A stretch of 64,000 bases of DNA from an uncultured Pelagibacteraceae bacterium (GCA_902562645.1 CACETY010000005.1:1-64000), one strand, 5' to 3'; shown: positions 46,701 to 56,948, counted from the stretch's first letter. The notes: generated by a model not told the origin, from the letters alone. Made by a program: numbers and translations.

Positions 46701-48254
46701 TTAAAGTAGTTGCTCCTTATCTTTATTCTTGACTACATACAAAGAAGTTAACAATCTTGCTATGAAATAAACTGAAAACAAAGTAGTTAAAATACCAACA
46801 CCTAAAGTTACAGAAAAACCTTTTACAGGTCCTGATCCCATAAAAAATAAAATGAACGCTGCAATTAGTGTTGTAATATTTGCATCTAAAATAGTTGTTC
46901 TTGATTTTGTATATCCTGCATCAAAGGCAATTATTGGATTTTTTTCATTTTTGGTCTCTTCTTTGATACGTTCAAAAATCAAAACATTTGCGTCAACAGC
47001 CATACCAACAGTTAATATGATGCCTGCAATACCTGGTAATGTTAATGTTGCTTCAAATAAAGTTAGAATACCAATTAATAAGAAAAGATTTGAAACAAGT
47101 GCTAAATTAGCGATTAATCCAAATGCTCTATACTTATAAATCATAAATAAAATAACTAACAAGAAACCAATAAATAAAGATAAAATACCAGCATCTATTG
47201 AGTCTTGACCCAAGTCTGGTCCAACAGTTCTCTCTTCAATAATATTTAAAGGTGCTGGCAAGGCTCCAGATCTGAGCAATAAAGCAAGATCTGTTGCAGA
47301 TTGAAAAGTAAAGTCACCTGAGATTTGTCCAGATCCACCAATTATGGGTTCTCTAACCGTAGGAGCACTAATTATTTTACCATCTAAAACTATTGCCAAT
47401 TGTTTGCCAACGCCAGTGCTCGTTGCTTTGCCAAATTTTTTGGCACCTACTCTATCTAAACTAAATGAAACTACTGTTTCATTTGTTTGAGAGTTCATAG
47501 ATGGCTTTGCATCAACTAAATTATCACCGCTTAAAATTATTCTTTTACTTACAATTGCATCTCTGGAACCATCCTCAAAAGATAGTTTTTCTGTTCCAAA
47601 CGACTCTTCATTATTTTGTGAAATAAATTGAAATGTAAGATTTGCTGTTTTTCCAAGTAAAGATTTAATTCTATTTGGATCATCTAAACCAGGTAATTCA
47701 ACTAATATTCTATCATTTCCTCTTTTTAGGATATTAGGCTCATTTGTTCCAACTTCATCAACTCTTCTTCTTACAATTTCAATAGCCTGATCTAGTGAAG
47801 AATTTTTTAATAAGACTAAACCATATCTAGAGTAATTTAATGAAAAAAGATTTCCATCTTCTCTAACATCGAACTCATGTGATTTGTAAGTTGGATAATA
47901 AGTATTAACATCACTTTCATTGTCATTTAAAATATTTTTTACATTTTCAAAATCTTTATCTGTTGTCTCAAATAAAATTGTGTCACCTTTAAGTGAAAAA
48001 TTTTTTAGAGTTATTTCTTTTTCTTTAAAATATCTTTTTAATTCAATTATTTTTGCCTGTAGTTTTTGAGTAATTACTGGTCGATTATCTATTTCAAGAA
48101 GTAAATAAGATCCACCTTGCAAATCTAAACCTAAATTTATATTTTTGGAAAAAAATTTATCATCAAATTTAACAAAATTTGAAAAAGCGAAATAAGAAAA
48201 AATAACTGTAAAAACAATTACTGAAATTATTCGTAATTTTGAAAAGTATAACAC
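46701..48254 (-). CDS. secD: Protein translocase subunit SecD
   Basis: 517 residues. NLGLDLQGGSYLLLEID, then the P1 domain, RRRVDEVGTNEPNI, and the membrane part with GIAGIILTVGMAVDANVLIFERIKEE are diagnostic. The large periplasmic loop is present and full length. It lies 12 bp after yajC. Confidence 0.97.
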   Translation of the reverse strand: MLYFSKLRIISVIVFTVIFSYFAFSNFVKFDDKFFSKNINLGLDLQGGSYLLLEIDNRPVITQKLQAKIIELKRYFKEKEITLKNFSLKGDTILFETTDKDFENVKNILNDNESDVNTYYPTYKSHEFDVREDGNLFSLNYSRYGLVLLKNSSLDQAIEIVRRRVDEVGTNEPNILKRGNDRILVELPGLDDPNRIKSLLGKTANLTFQFISQNNEESFGTEKLSFEDGSRDAIVSKRIILSGDNLVDAKPSMNSQTNETVVSFSLDRVGAKKFGKATSTGVGKQLAIVLDGKIISAPTVREPIIGGSGQISGDFTFQSATDLALLLRSGALPAPLNIIEERTVGPDLGQDSIDAGILSLFIGFLLVILFMIYKYRAFGLIANLALVSNLFLLIGILTLFEATLTLPGIAGIILTVGMAVDANVLIFERIKEETKNEKNPIIAFDAGYTKSRTTILDANITTLIAAFILFFMGSGPVKGFSVTLGVGILTTLFSVYFIARLLTSLYVVKNKDKEQLL

Positions 48255-48266
48255 TTTTTTACAATG

Positions 48267-48551
48267 TTATTTTTTTGGTTCTGTAGAGCTTACTAAACCT
48301 TGAATTCCAGTTGCTCTGACAACTTCGACATTCACATTATCAGAAATTTGAACCTCAACTTTTTCGTTATCAATTATTCTTTCAACAGTGCCAACTATTC
48401 CTCCAGAGGTGATGACTTTATCTCCTCTTTTAAGGGCTTCAACCATAGCTTTGTGATCTTTTACTTTTTTCTGTTGAGGTCTAATAAGAAAAAAATAGAA
48501 AATAACAAAAATTAAAACTAAGGGTATAAATTGTCCAATTCCAGCATCCAT
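48267..48551 (-). CDS. yajC: Preprotein translocase subunit YajC
   Basis: 94 residues: one N-terminal helix (IPLVLIFVIFYFFLIRPQQKK) followed by VEALKRGDKVITSGGIVGTV and a beta-rich tail. It heads the yajC-secD-secF operon and associates with SecDF in the inner membrane. Confidence 0.95.
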   Translation of the reverse strand: MDAGIGQFIPLVLIFVIFYFFLIRPQQKKVKDHKAMVEALKRGDKVITSGGIVGTVERIIDNEKVEVQISDNVNVEVVRATGIQGLVSSTEPKK

Positions 48552-48606
48552 AACGTATCCTATTAAGTTAAGGCTATTTATCCTATCTATTATTCAAACT
48601 CAACTC

Positions 48607-49866
48607 TTAATTGATAGAAATTTTATCTATATTTGGCATATATGGCTTAAGAACTTCAGGTATCAAAATAGATCCATCTTCTGTTTGATAATTTTCCATA
48701 ATAGCAATCATAGTTCTGCCAACTGCTAATCCACTGCCATTAAGTGTGCCAACAAATTCTTTTGAATTGTTTTGTCCTTTATATCTAGCTTTCATTCTCC
48801 TTGCCTGGAAAGAACCACAAGATGAACAGCTTGAAATCTCTCTATACTTATTTTCAGATGGTAGCCACACTTCAATGTCATACGTTTTTTCTGCACTAAA
48901 ACCCATATCACCAGTACATAAAATAATTTTTCTGTAAGGTAGTTTTAACTCATCCAATATCATTGTAGCAGAGTTTGACATCCTTTCTAATTCTTCTGAA
49001 CATTTATCATTTTCAACAATACTTACTAATTCCACCTTATAAAATTGATGTTGTCTAATCATGCCTTTGGTATCTTTACCATAACTACCCGCTTCTTTTC
49101 TAAAACAAGGTGTGGATGCGACTACTCTAATTGGTAATTCATTTTTTTCTAAAATTTGATTTTTTACAATATTTGTCAAAATTACTTCAGCGGTTGGTAT
49201 TAAAAACTTTCTTCCATCACCTTCGTCTAATTTAATTTCAAACTGATCATTTTCAAATTTTGGTAACTGTCCAGTGCCAAACATTGTTTCAGCGCTTGCA
49301 ATTAATGGAGGTGATATTTCTGTATAACCATTTTTTTGAGTATGTGTATCAATCATAAAATTTGATATTGCTCTTTCTAATTGAGCTAATTCTTTTTTAA
49401 CAAATACAAATCTAGAACCAGTTGTTTTTGTTGCTAAGTCAAAATCAAGCATATTTAATTTATCTCCTAGTTCATAATGAGATTTAGGCTTAAAATTAAA
49501 TTCTTTTATTTCACCTTTTTTCTCAATTTCTTTATTAGAATTTTCATCTTGTCCTACTGGAACATCACTCAATGGTATATTAGGTATAGAAGATAAAATA
49601 TCTGTAATCTCACTCTGCAATTTTATTTGATTTTTGTTAATTTCTTCAATTTTTAAAGAAAGCTCTTTTGATTTTTCAAATAAACTCTGGTCTTTGGATT
49701 TTGAAATAGACTTTTTTTCCATTTCAAATTTTTCTTTTTCTTGAATAAGTTTTCTATTCTCCTCATCTAAACTTATTATATTGTCAAGGCTTATATCAAT
49801 ATTTCTATTTTTAAGTTTATCCTTAAAATTTTCAAAGTCTTTTCTAATATCTTTAATATTGTGCAT
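48607..49866 (-). CDS. serS: Seryl-tRNA synthetase
   Basis: 419 residues from ATG 49866 (MHNIKDIRKDFENFK); an upstream in-frame ATG at 49890 would add eight basic residues not part of the family. The long coiled-coil arm binds the tRNA-Ser variable loop. Class II motifs: VVASTPCFRKEAGSYGKDTKG (motif 2) and LNGSGLAVGRTMIAIMENYQ (motif 3). It overlaps tatC by 14 bp. Confidence 0.96.
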   Translation of the reverse strand: MHNIKDIRKDFENFKDKLKNRNIDISLDNIISLDEENRKLIQEKEKFEMEKKSISKSKDQSLFEKSKELSLKIEEINKNQIKLQSEITDILSSIPNIPLSDVPVGQDENSNKEIEKKGEIKEFNFKPKSHYELGDKLNMLDFDLATKTTGSRFVFVKKELAQLERAISNFMIDTHTQKNGYTEISPPLIASAETMFGTGQLPKFENDQFEIKLDEGDGRKFLIPTAEVILTNIVKNQILEKNELPIRVVASTPCFRKEAGSYGKDTKGMIRQHQFYKVELVSIVENDKCSEELERMSNSATMILDELKLPYRKIILCTGDMGFSAEKTYDIEVWLPSENKYREISSCSSCGSFQARRMKARYKGQNNSKEFVGTLNGSGLAVGRTMIAIMENYQTEDGSILIPEVLKPYMPNIDKISIN

Positions 49867-50623
49867 TTCGTTCTGCTGCTTTCTTTTCAATTATTCCTAC
49901 TGATATTATTGATAATTCATATAAAATTAATAAGGGTATACCTAATCCAATTTGTGTGATTGGATCTGGTGGCGTTAAAATAGCTGCTGCTGCGAATATG
50001 ATTACAACAACATATTTTCTTCTCTCTTTTAAAAATATTGAATTCACAACTCCAATTCTAGCTAATAAGCTTAATACTACTGGTAATTGAAAACTTAATC
50101 CAAATGCAAAAATAAGCTTCATTACTAATGATAAATACTCGTTTACTTTAGCTTCTAATTGAATTGGTAAATTTGTGGCTGCCCCTAAACTCTCGAAGGA
50201 TAAAAAAAACTTTATAGCCAAAGGCATTATTAGATAATAAACCAACATCCCACCAAGTAAAAATAGAATTGGAGTTATTACTAAATAAGGCATTATCGCT
50301 TTCTTTTCATGATTATAAAGTCCGGGTGCTATAAATTTCCAAACTTGTATTAGAATAAATGGACTTGTGACAAAAAAAGCAGCAAAAAATGAAACCTTTA
50401 AGTATGTTAGAAATGTTTCTTGAAGAGCGGTAAATATTAATCTTCTATTCGTGTCGTCATCTTTTACTGCATTTGCATACGGTTCTACTAAAAATCCATA
50501 AATGTACTCAGAAAAATAATAACAAATTACAAATAGAATAGCTAAAAATATAAATGAGTTTATTAATCTTTTTCTTAACTCTGTTAAATGACTTATCAAA
50601 CTTCCCTCTTTATCTTTGCTCAT
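49853..50623 (-). CDS. tatC: Sec-independent protein translocase TatC
   Basis: 256 residues, six helices. SLISHLTELRKRLINSF is the conserved N-terminal signal-binding region with the key glutamate; FIAPGLYNHEKK and IFAAAAILTPPDPITQ follow. It binds twin-arginine signals with TatB. Overlaps tatB by 14 bp. Confidence 0.97.
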   Translation of the reverse strand: MSKDKEGSLISHLTELRKRLINSFIFLAILFVICYYFSEYIYGFLVEPYANAVKDDDTNRRLIFTALQETFLTYLKVSFFAAFFVTSPFILIQVWKFIAPGLYNHEKKAIMPYLVITPILFLLGGMLVYYLIMPLAIKFFLSFESLGAATNLPIQLEAKVNEYLSLVMKLIFAFGLSFQLPVVLSLLARIGVVNSIFLKERRKYVVVIIFAAAAILTPPDPITQIGLGIPLLILYELSIISVGIIEKKAAERNAQY

Positions 50624-50849
50624 CTTTTTTTTTCTCTTGATTTTCTGATTTAGGTTTATCGTCTATATCAGTATTTAAAGTTTCATTTGTTAAATCACTA
50701 ACTTGTCCTTGAACATCACGAACATATCTTTTGGCAGAACCAATCCATGAACCAATTTTTTTTAACATATAAGGAAAATCTTTAGGACCTACTACAATAA
50801 TTGCTATTGAAACTATGATTAATATTTCTAGCCAGCCAATTGACGGCAT
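50610..50849 (-). CDS. tatB: Sec-independent protein translocase TatB
   Basis: 79 residues: GWLEILIIVSIAIIVVGPKDFPY forms the short transmembrane helix and the Gly-Pro hinge that starts the amphipathic helix, as in TatB. The acidic C-terminal tail is short. Lies between tatA and tatC. Confidence 0.95.
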   Translation of the reverse strand: MPSIGWLEILIIVSIAIIVVGPKDFPYMLKKIGSWIGSAKRYVRDVQGQVSDLTNETLNTDIDDKPKSENQEKKKDEQR

Positions 50850-50852
50850 TTG

Positions 50853-51050
50853 TTATTCTTTTTTATTTGAGTCTTGATTTTCTGAAATATTTTTAGTTTG
50901 GTCTTCATCAGCAACATCTGTAGCCATACCTTTTTTAAAACTTTTAATCCCTTTAGCAACATCACCCATTAAACTAGAGATTTTTCCTCTACCAAAAAGT
51001 AAAACTACTAAAATTACTACAATTGCTATTTGCCAAAAACCTATACTCAT
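50853..51050 (-). CDS. tatA: Sec-independent protein translocase TatA
   Basis: 65 residues: [21 protein letters not shown] then an amphipathic helix with [14 protein letters not shown], the TatA signature FGxxKxxxLxxxxGxxxxxFKxxx. It forms the export pore. Follows scpB and precedes tatB by 3 bp. Confidence 0.95.
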   Translation of the reverse strand: MSIGFWQIAIVVILVVLLFGRGKISSLMGDVAKGIKSFKKGMATDVADEDQTKNISENQDSNKKE

Positions 51051-51093
51051 AAATTATTTATAACCTTATTATTGATTTATTAAAAGTGATTTT

Positions 51094-51783
51094 TTAGGTT
51101 TCGTCAGATTTGAGGGTACTGCTTAACATTTCATCAATATCAGAATAAATATTTTCCCTCTTATCGACTTGTTTTTCTTTAAAAAATTTGCCTGTTCCAA
51201 ATATTGATGCATCTACACTTGATGTATCAATCAATCCTGCTGAACCTAATTCATTCACGGTTGGTAAATCTGACAATTTTTGCAGATTAAAATGACTTAA
51301 AAATTCATCTGTGGTTCCATATTGTATTGGTTTACCGGGAACATTTTTTCTACCTTCATGTTTCACCCAATTTAACTCCATTAAAATTTCTAAAGTATTA
51401 GTTCCAAAAGCTACACCTCTTATCTCTTCAATTTCAGACCTTGTAACAGGTTGATGATAGACAATAATAGCAAGAGTTTCGATTGCAGCTTTAGATAATT
51501 TTTTTTCCACAGTTTTTTGTTCTGACATTAAAGAAGATAAATTAACTGCAGTTCTAAATGACCATTTATTAGATATACAAATCAAATTAATTCCTCTATT
51601 TGAGTAGAAATCTCTTAACTTTTCCAGTGATTGCTGAATATCTGTTTGTTTAGATAATTTAGATTCTATTGTTTCAACTGAAAGAGGTTCCGCAGCAGCA
51701 AATACAATAGCCTCAATTTCTCTTTCTAAATCGGTGAGTTTGGTTGGAAAACTTACAATATTATTTTTTTTAATTTTGTTCAT
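51094..51783 (-). CDS. scpB: Segregation and condensation protein B
   Basis: 229 residues. ETLAIIVYHQPVTRSEIEEIRG with GVAFGTNTLEILMEL and KPIQYGTTDEFLSHF are the winged-helix signatures of ScpB. Works with ScpA and SMC in chromosome folding. It overlaps scpA by one base. Confidence 0.95.
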   Translation of the reverse strand: MNKIKKNNIVSFPTKLTDLEREIEAIVFAAAEPLSVETIESKLSKQTDIQQSLEKLRDFYSNRGINLICISNKWSFRTAVNLSSLMSEQKTVEKKLSKAAIETLAIIVYHQPVTRSEIEEIRGVAFGTNTLEILMELNWVKHEGRKNVPGKPIQYGTTDEFLSHFNLQKLSDLPTVNELGSAGLIDTSSVDASIFGTGKFFKEKQVDKRENIYSDIDEMLSSTLKSDET

Positions 51784-52517
51784 TAATTTTCCTTAACATA
51801 GATATCATCAAATAATTCTTTTTGTTTTAAAGATATATTTCCTTCTTTTACTAATTCTAAAGAGCCAGCAAAAATTCCTGCTTTACCTGTTCTTTTTAAA
51901 TTAGGAGATTTATTAAACCCTGAAGGAACTAACTCAGACAAATTTTTCCAATCATTAAGCGTGCCAAAGAACTCTTTTATTCTTTTAATGGCATCCTCAG
52001 TCGTAAAAACAGGAAGCTTGGGTATATTCATGGTATGAAAATCTTTGGTCATTACTATTCCTGAATATGATTTTAATAATTCAAATAATGTTAAAGAAAC
52101 TTTTTTATCATAAATCGACTTAACACCACTTTTAGAACCACGCATAAAAACATCTCTACCTAATCTTTTTCTGTCTAACATTTGAGACGATAATAATCTA
52201 ATTAACTCCAATTTTTTTAATTGTAATTTAAGTGTCTCAGCAACTTCAAAAGCCTTAAACTCATCCTCATCGGTTTCAGGCAGTAATAATTTTGATTTTA
52301 AATAAGTGAGCCAGGTAGCCATTAACAAATATTCAGAAGCTATTTCTAAATTTAAATTTTCTTTTTCTGTTAGATATTGATGAAACTGATCAGCAAGTTT
52401 AGTTATGGAAATTTGTTCTAAATCTACTTTTTGTGATTTAGCAAGATCTAATAAAATCTCTAGAGAACCACTGAAATTATTTAAATTAACATTAAAGTCT
52501 AAAGAATCACCGGGCAT
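51783..52517 (-). CDS. scpA: Segregation and condensation protein A
   Basis: 244 residues. NFSGSLEILLDLAKSQKVDL and YLLMATWLTYLKSKLLLP are the conserved N-terminal kleisin segments that contact the SMC neck. Located between nagZ and scpB in the conserved alphaproteobacterial order. Confidence 0.95.
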   Translation of the reverse strand: MPGDSLDFNVNLNNFSGSLEILLDLAKSQKVDLEQISITKLADQFHQYLTEKENLNLEIASEYLLMATWLTYLKSKLLLPETDEDEFKAFEVAETLKLQLKKLELIRLLSSQMLDRKRLGRDVFMRGSKSGVKSIYDKKVSLTLFELLKSYSGIVMTKDFHTMNIPKLPVFTTEDAIKRIKEFFGTLNDWKNLSELVPSGFNKSPNLKRTGKAGIFAGSLELVKEGNISLKQKELFDDIYVKEN

Positions 52518-52528
52518 CGTAAATCACT

Positions 52529-53482
52529 CTAACCTATAATTTTTATTAATTGTGATGTTTTTTTCGTTACAAATTTGTCTAATTTTGGTGAATTTTGTGC
52601 AACTGTAACCATTTCACTTAAATTTCCATTGCAATGTAAGGCTAAATTGCATCCAGCTAAAAAAGATTTTTTTACTCTAACATCTAGTTTATCTTTTAAA
52701 GCTTTCATTGAGAGATCGTCTGTTAAAATTAGATTTTTAAATTTTATTTTATTTCTTATTAAACTAATAATTTTTTTTGAATGAGTAGCATTATTTTGTG
52801 GATCAATTTTTTGAAATAGTAAATGGCCTGTCATTGCGATCAATGCTTTCTTATTTTTAAAAGTATAAAAATCATTTTTAACTAAATAATCCTCATTTTT
52901 GTTTATTTTAGGAAGATTTTTATGACTGTCGACTTTCGCTAAACCATGTCCTGGTATGTGTTTTATCACTGTTGCAACATTATTTTTATGAAAATGATTG
53001 ATACAAATATCTCCCATTGTTGAAACTATTTTTTTGTTACTTGAAAATGATCTGTCATCAACAATCTTATGAAAATTTTTTCTTTTAAGGTCCAGAACTG
53101 GAACTGTATTAATATTTATACCTAATAATTTTAATAGATATGTAATTTGTTTAACATAAACATTATAATAAATATTAAATTTTTTTTTATCCTTCTTAAA
53201 TAGATTGCCAAAATATTCAGCTGAAAAAATAGAATTATCAATAAATTTCCTTAACCTACTAACTCTACCACCTTCTTCATCTATCATAATAGGATAATTT
53301 TTATTTTTAAAAATTTTTTTAATAGAATTTGTTAATTCTTTAGTTTGATTTATAGAATTTATATTTCTAGAAAATAAAATAATTCCCCATGGTTTATATT
53401 TTTTTAAAAAACTAATTTCATTTTTGGTAAGATATTTACCTTTTATTCCACATATAAAAGATCTATGGGATTTATTTGTCAT
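52529..53482 (-). CDS. nagZ: Beta-N-acetylhexosaminidase NagZ
   Basis: 317 residues, glycoside hydrolase family 3. IMIDEEGGRVSRL, VIKHIPGHGLAKVDSHKNLP with the catalytic-loop His/Asp pair, and the nucleophile stretch ILTDDLSMKAL are present. It removes GlcNAc from recycled muropeptides. Overlaps the preceding small gene by 11 bp. Confidence 0.95.
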   Translation of the reverse strand: MTNKSHRSFICGIKGKYLTKNEISFLKKYKPWGIILFSRNINSINQTKELTNSIKKIFKNKNYPIMIDEEGGRVSRLRKFIDNSIFSAEYFGNLFKKDKKKFNIYYNVYVKQITYLLKLLGININTVPVLDLKRKNFHKIVDDRSFSSNKKIVSTMGDICINHFHKNNVATVIKHIPGHGLAKVDSHKNLPKINKNEDYLVKNDFYTFKNKKALIAMTGHLLFQKIDPQNNATHSKKIISLIRNKIKFKNLILTDDLSMKALKDKLDVRVKKSFLAGCNLALHCNGNLSEMVTVAQNSPKLDKFVTKKTSQLIKIIG

Positions 53483-53735
53483 TATATAGAAGTTCCCAAA
53501 AAGAATATTTATTTTTTTTCTTATTATTTTTAAATTCTATATATTCAATAATGTTTTCTGTATCATTTTCTAATAATATAAGATCTTTTTCGATATTATT
53601 AATTTTTTCATCAATTGAAGAAAGTGATCTATAAGATTTCTTAATATTTTCATCAGAGAAATAGTATCTGGCAGTAAAAAAAATAAAGAAGAAAATTATA
53701 ATAAGAAAAAAAAGATACTTTAGTTCTTTAATCAT
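53472..53735 (-). CDS. Short membrane-anchored coiled-coil protein (87 aa)
   Basis: One N-terminal helix (YLFFLIIIFFFIFFTARYYF) is followed by an acidic, heptad-like region (SSIDEKINNIEKDLILLEND) and a polar tail, so it resembles a small FtsB- or DivIC-like anchor, but no family is clear. It occupies the place where many alphaproteobacteria encode a SPOR-domain protein between argS and nagZ; here no SPOR domain exists. It overlaps nagZ by 11 bp and argS by one base. Confidence 0.65.
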   Translation of the reverse strand: MIKELKYLFFLIIIFFFIFFTARYYFSDENIKKSYRSLSSIDEKINNIEKDLILLENDTENIIEYIEFKNNKKKNKYSFWELLYNDK

Positions 53736-55465
53736 TACATTTTTTCAGGTGTATCTACACCCAAAATATTCATACCTGTTTTTAAAGTATTGGCTATAGA
53801 TTTAAGGAAAACTAGTTTTTCCATTTTAATTGTATTGTCTTCCTCGATAAATCTTTTAGAAACATCTTCCTTGCCCATATTCCAATAAGAGTGAAATTCA
53901 GAAGCTAATTCATAAAGATAAACTGAAATTCTATGCGGTTCTAATTTTTCTGAAGAAACTTCAACACATTTAGGCCATTCACTAATTTTTTTGAATAATT
54001 TTATTTCTTCATTAGCAAAATTAAAATCTGAATTCTTAATCTCAAGATTGCTATTGATATCATTTTGGGTATTTCTAAAAACTGACGAGATTCTAGCATA
54101 TGCATACTGAACATAGTAAATAGGGTTTTCTTTCGATTTTTCTTTTACTTTGTCAAAATCAAAATCAATTTCCGCATCACTACTTCTGCTTAACATAATA
54201 AACCTTGTTGCATCCTTACCCACTTCATTAATAAGATCCTCAATAGTAATATAATCACCTTTTCTTTTAGACATTTTAAAAGGTTTTTTGTCTTTAATCA
54301 GTTTTACTAACTGACTTACTTTGCAAATTAACTTATTTTTTTCTCCTGAAAGAGCTTCAACGACAGAAGTAATTCTTTTAATATAACCAGCGTGATCGGC
54401 TCCTAATATATTAACAAGCACATCAAAATTTCTTTTTAGTTTAGTATTATGATATGCAACATCACTTGCAAAATATGTCCAAGACTTATCTTCTTTTTGT
54501 AAGGCCCTGTCTTTATCATCTCCAAATTCAGTAGATTTAAACAGTAATTGCTCTCTTTCTATCCAGTTCTTTTTGCTTTCTCCCTTCGGTGCTTTAATTT
54601 TTCCCTCATAAATATATTTTTTATCTTTCAAATTTTTAATTACTTCGTCAACTTCTTTATTTTTTATAACCTCTGTTTCGCTAGCAAAATTATCATGTTT
54701 TATTCCAAGATTTTCTAAATTTGTTTTTATTAATTTTAAAGACTCTTCAATCGAAAGTTTCTTTAATTTTTCATAAATTTTATCGTAGTCATTAAAATCT
54801 ATATCTTTATTCTTTGAAATTATTTTTTTTGCTATATCGATAAGATATGCACCTGGATATAAATCTTTGTTATCTATCGGAAATGTTTCGTTATTAGTAA
54901 TTTCTTTTATTCTAAAATAAACTGATTTGGTAAAATGAGAAATTTGATTTCCATAGTCATTTACATAGTATTCCTTTGTAACTTTGTGACCATTGAATGA
55001 TAGTAGATTTGAAATAACGTCACCAAGAATTGCACCTCTTGAATGACCTACATGGAGTGGTCCTGTTGGGTTTGCTGAAACAAACTCAACTAAAAAACTA
55101 TTTTTTTTAACATTTAAATTACTTCCATAAGAAGGTTTATTAAGCACATCTAATATAAAAGCATTCCAAAATTCTTTTTTAAATTTTAAATTAATAAAAC
55201 CTGGTTTTTCAACATTAATATAATCAATATTTTTATCATTTTTTTTTAATAATCCTGAAATGATTTCTGCAAGTTGAATTGGTGGTTTTTTATTAATTTT
55301 TGATAAAACCATCGCAACATTAGTAGATACGTCACCATTAAATTTTGCAGGAGGAATATCCACATTTATACCAGATAAATTTTCAGGCAATTCCAACAAA
55401 TTATCTTGATTTGCTTTCTTAATAGTATTTTTAATTTTTATTAAATAGTCTTCAAAAATATTCAT
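53735..55465 (-). CDS. argS: Arginyl-tRNA synthetase
   Basis: 576 residues, class I. SANPTGPLHVGHSRGAILGD carries the HIGH motif, FKMSKRKGDYITIED the KMSKS-like loop, and the DALR anticodon-binding domain (YVQYAYARISSVFRN) completes it. The start overlaps the dgt stop by 4 bp (ATGA). Confidence 0.97.
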   Translation of the reverse strand: MNIFEDYLIKIKNTIKKANQDNLLELPENLSGINVDIPPAKFNGDVSTNVAMVLSKINKKPPIQLAEIISGLLKKNDKNIDYINVEKPGFINLKFKKEFWNAFILDVLNKPSYGSNLNVKKNSFLVEFVSANPTGPLHVGHSRGAILGDVISNLLSFNGHKVTKEYYVNDYGNQISHFTKSVYFRIKEITNNETFPIDNKDLYPGAYLIDIAKKIISKNKDIDFNDYDKIYEKLKKLSIEESLKLIKTNLENLGIKHDNFASETEVIKNKEVDEVIKNLKDKKYIYEGKIKAPKGESKKNWIEREQLLFKSTEFGDDKDRALQKEDKSWTYFASDVAYHNTKLKRNFDVLVNILGADHAGYIKRITSVVEALSGEKNKLICKVSQLVKLIKDKKPFKMSKRKGDYITIEDLINEVGKDATRFIMLSRSSDAEIDFDFDKVKEKSKENPIYYVQYAYARISSVFRNTQNDINSNLEIKNSDFNFANEEIKLFKKISEWPKCVEVSSEKLEPHRISVYLYELASEFHSYWNMGKEDVSKRFIEEDNTIKMEKLVFLKSIANTLKTGMNILGVDTPEKM

Positions 55466-56580
55466 TTTGACATTTTGTAAAGTTGTATTGCAAATCTGTC
55501 AGTCATGCCTGAGATGTAGTCTGAAATAGATCTATATTTATCATTATTTATATATTTATTTTTTATAAATTTTTTTGGGTTTCTTTCTATCAATTTAAAT
55601 AAATATTTAACTATTTTTTTACCATTATTATTTTTAATTTGAACGTTTTTATTATTATACATATTTATTCTTAAAAAATTTTTAATTTCTTTTTCAATAG
55701 ATGCAAATTTAGTTGAAAAATTGACAATTTTTTTCTTATTTAAATAGACATGATTAATATTATTAATTTTGTATTTTTTTATATTTTTTAAAGTATTTTT
55801 GATAACATCTTGAACCATCAAATTAATTGAATCTCTTATTATTTGGTAAACAATAATATCTCTGTTAGAATTTTTAACCTTTGTCTTATAAGATTTATAG
55901 ATTTCTTTAAAAAAATTAATTTCACATAATTGATTTAACGAAAATAGTTTTGCTTTAATTCCATCTTGAATATCATGATTATTATAGGCTATGTCATCAG
56001 ATATGGCTGCAATTTGAGCTTCTAAAGATGAATTATTTTTGAAATCAATTTTATTTTTAAAATTTTTAAAACCAATTATTGTATCTAAGTGATCTGTATT
56101 ATTAATAGGTCCATTATGTTTTAAAAGACCATCTAATGTTTCTATAGTTAAATTTAGACCCTTGAATTTCAAGTATTTATTTTCAATAAACATTACTATT
56201 CTTAAAGTTTGAAGATTGTGATCAAAACCACCATGATTAATCATTGACTCGTTTAAAGCGTCCTCACCAGCGTGTCCAAAAGGAGTATGTCCCATATCAT
56301 GAGCTAAACTAAGTGTTTCTACCAAATCATCATTTAAATTGAGATATCTTGATATTGATCGAGCAATTTGAGCAACTTCCATTGAATGAGTTATTCTTGT
56401 TCTATAATGATCTCCATCTGTGTTCACAAATACCTGAGTCTTGTGTTTTAACCTTCTAAATGAAGCTGAGTGAATAATTCTATCTCTATCTCTTTGAAAT
56501 GGAGTTCTGAACCTATTATTTGGCTCTTTTATCAAGCGACCACGTGATCTAAAAGAACCTAATTTTGAGTAATTATTCAT
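55462..56580 (-). CDS. dgt: dGTP triphosphohydrolase-like HD protein
   Basis: 372 residues. DRDRIIHSASFRRLKHKTQV, HSMEVAQIARSI and LAHDMGHTPFGHAGEDAL supply the HD metal ligands, and DIAYNNHDIQDGI the last ones. It hydrolyses dNTPs to nucleoside and triphosphate; the substrate specificity within the family is not visible. Strongly Lys/Asn-rich in the second half. Confidence 0.95.
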   Translation of the reverse strand: MNNYSKLGSFRSRGRLIKEPNNRFRTPFQRDRDRIIHSASFRRLKHKTQVFVNTDGDHYRTRITHSMEVAQIARSISRYLNLNDDLVETLSLAHDMGHTPFGHAGEDALNESMINHGGFDHNLQTLRIVMFIENKYLKFKGLNLTIETLDGLLKHNGPINNTDHLDTIIGFKNFKNKIDFKNNSSLEAQIAAISDDIAYNNHDIQDGIKAKLFSLNQLCEINFFKEIYKSYKTKVKNSNRDIIVYQIIRDSINLMVQDVIKNTLKNIKKYKINNINHVYLNKKKIVNFSTKFASIEKEIKNFLRINMYNNKNVQIKNNNGKKIVKYLFKLIERNPKKFIKNKYINNDKYRSISDYISGMTDRFAIQLYKMSK

Positions 56581-56630
56581 TCTTTAAAATTGGTAAATAT
56601 TAATTATATTAGTAATAACAGTGATAAATT

Positions 56631-56948
56631 ATGATTAAAGAAATTAAATTTACAGATAATGCGTTAAAACAAATAAATAACCTGCTCGCATCTAAAGAGG
56701 AAGGTTCTTTTTTTAGAATCGCTATAAAAGGTGGTGGTTGCTCTGGATTTCAGTATGATTTTTCATTTGATAAAAGTCCTCAAGATGATGACTTAAGATA
56801 CGAAAAGATTTTAATCGATAAAACTTCAGCAGATCTATTGAAAGGATCAGAAATAGATTTTGTAAAAGAATTAATTGGAGACCAATTCAAAATTAGTAAC
56901 CCACAAAGTAAGTCGTCTTGTGGTTGTGGTGTTTCATTCTCTCTTTAA
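56631..56948 (+). CDS. erpA: Iron-sulfur cluster insertion protein ErpA/IscA-like
   Basis: 105 residues. IKGGGCSGFQYDF and the C-terminal SSCGCGVSF supply the three conserved cysteines that carry the cluster. A-type carrier; ErpA versus IscA is not certain. Its TAA overlaps the start of xthA (TAATG). Divergent from dgt. Confidence 0.93.
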   Translation: MIKEIKFTDNALKQINNLLASKEEGSFFRIAIKGGGCSGFQYDFSFDKSPQDDDLRYEKILIDKTSADLLKGSEIDFVKELIGDQFKISNPQSKSSCGCGVSFSL

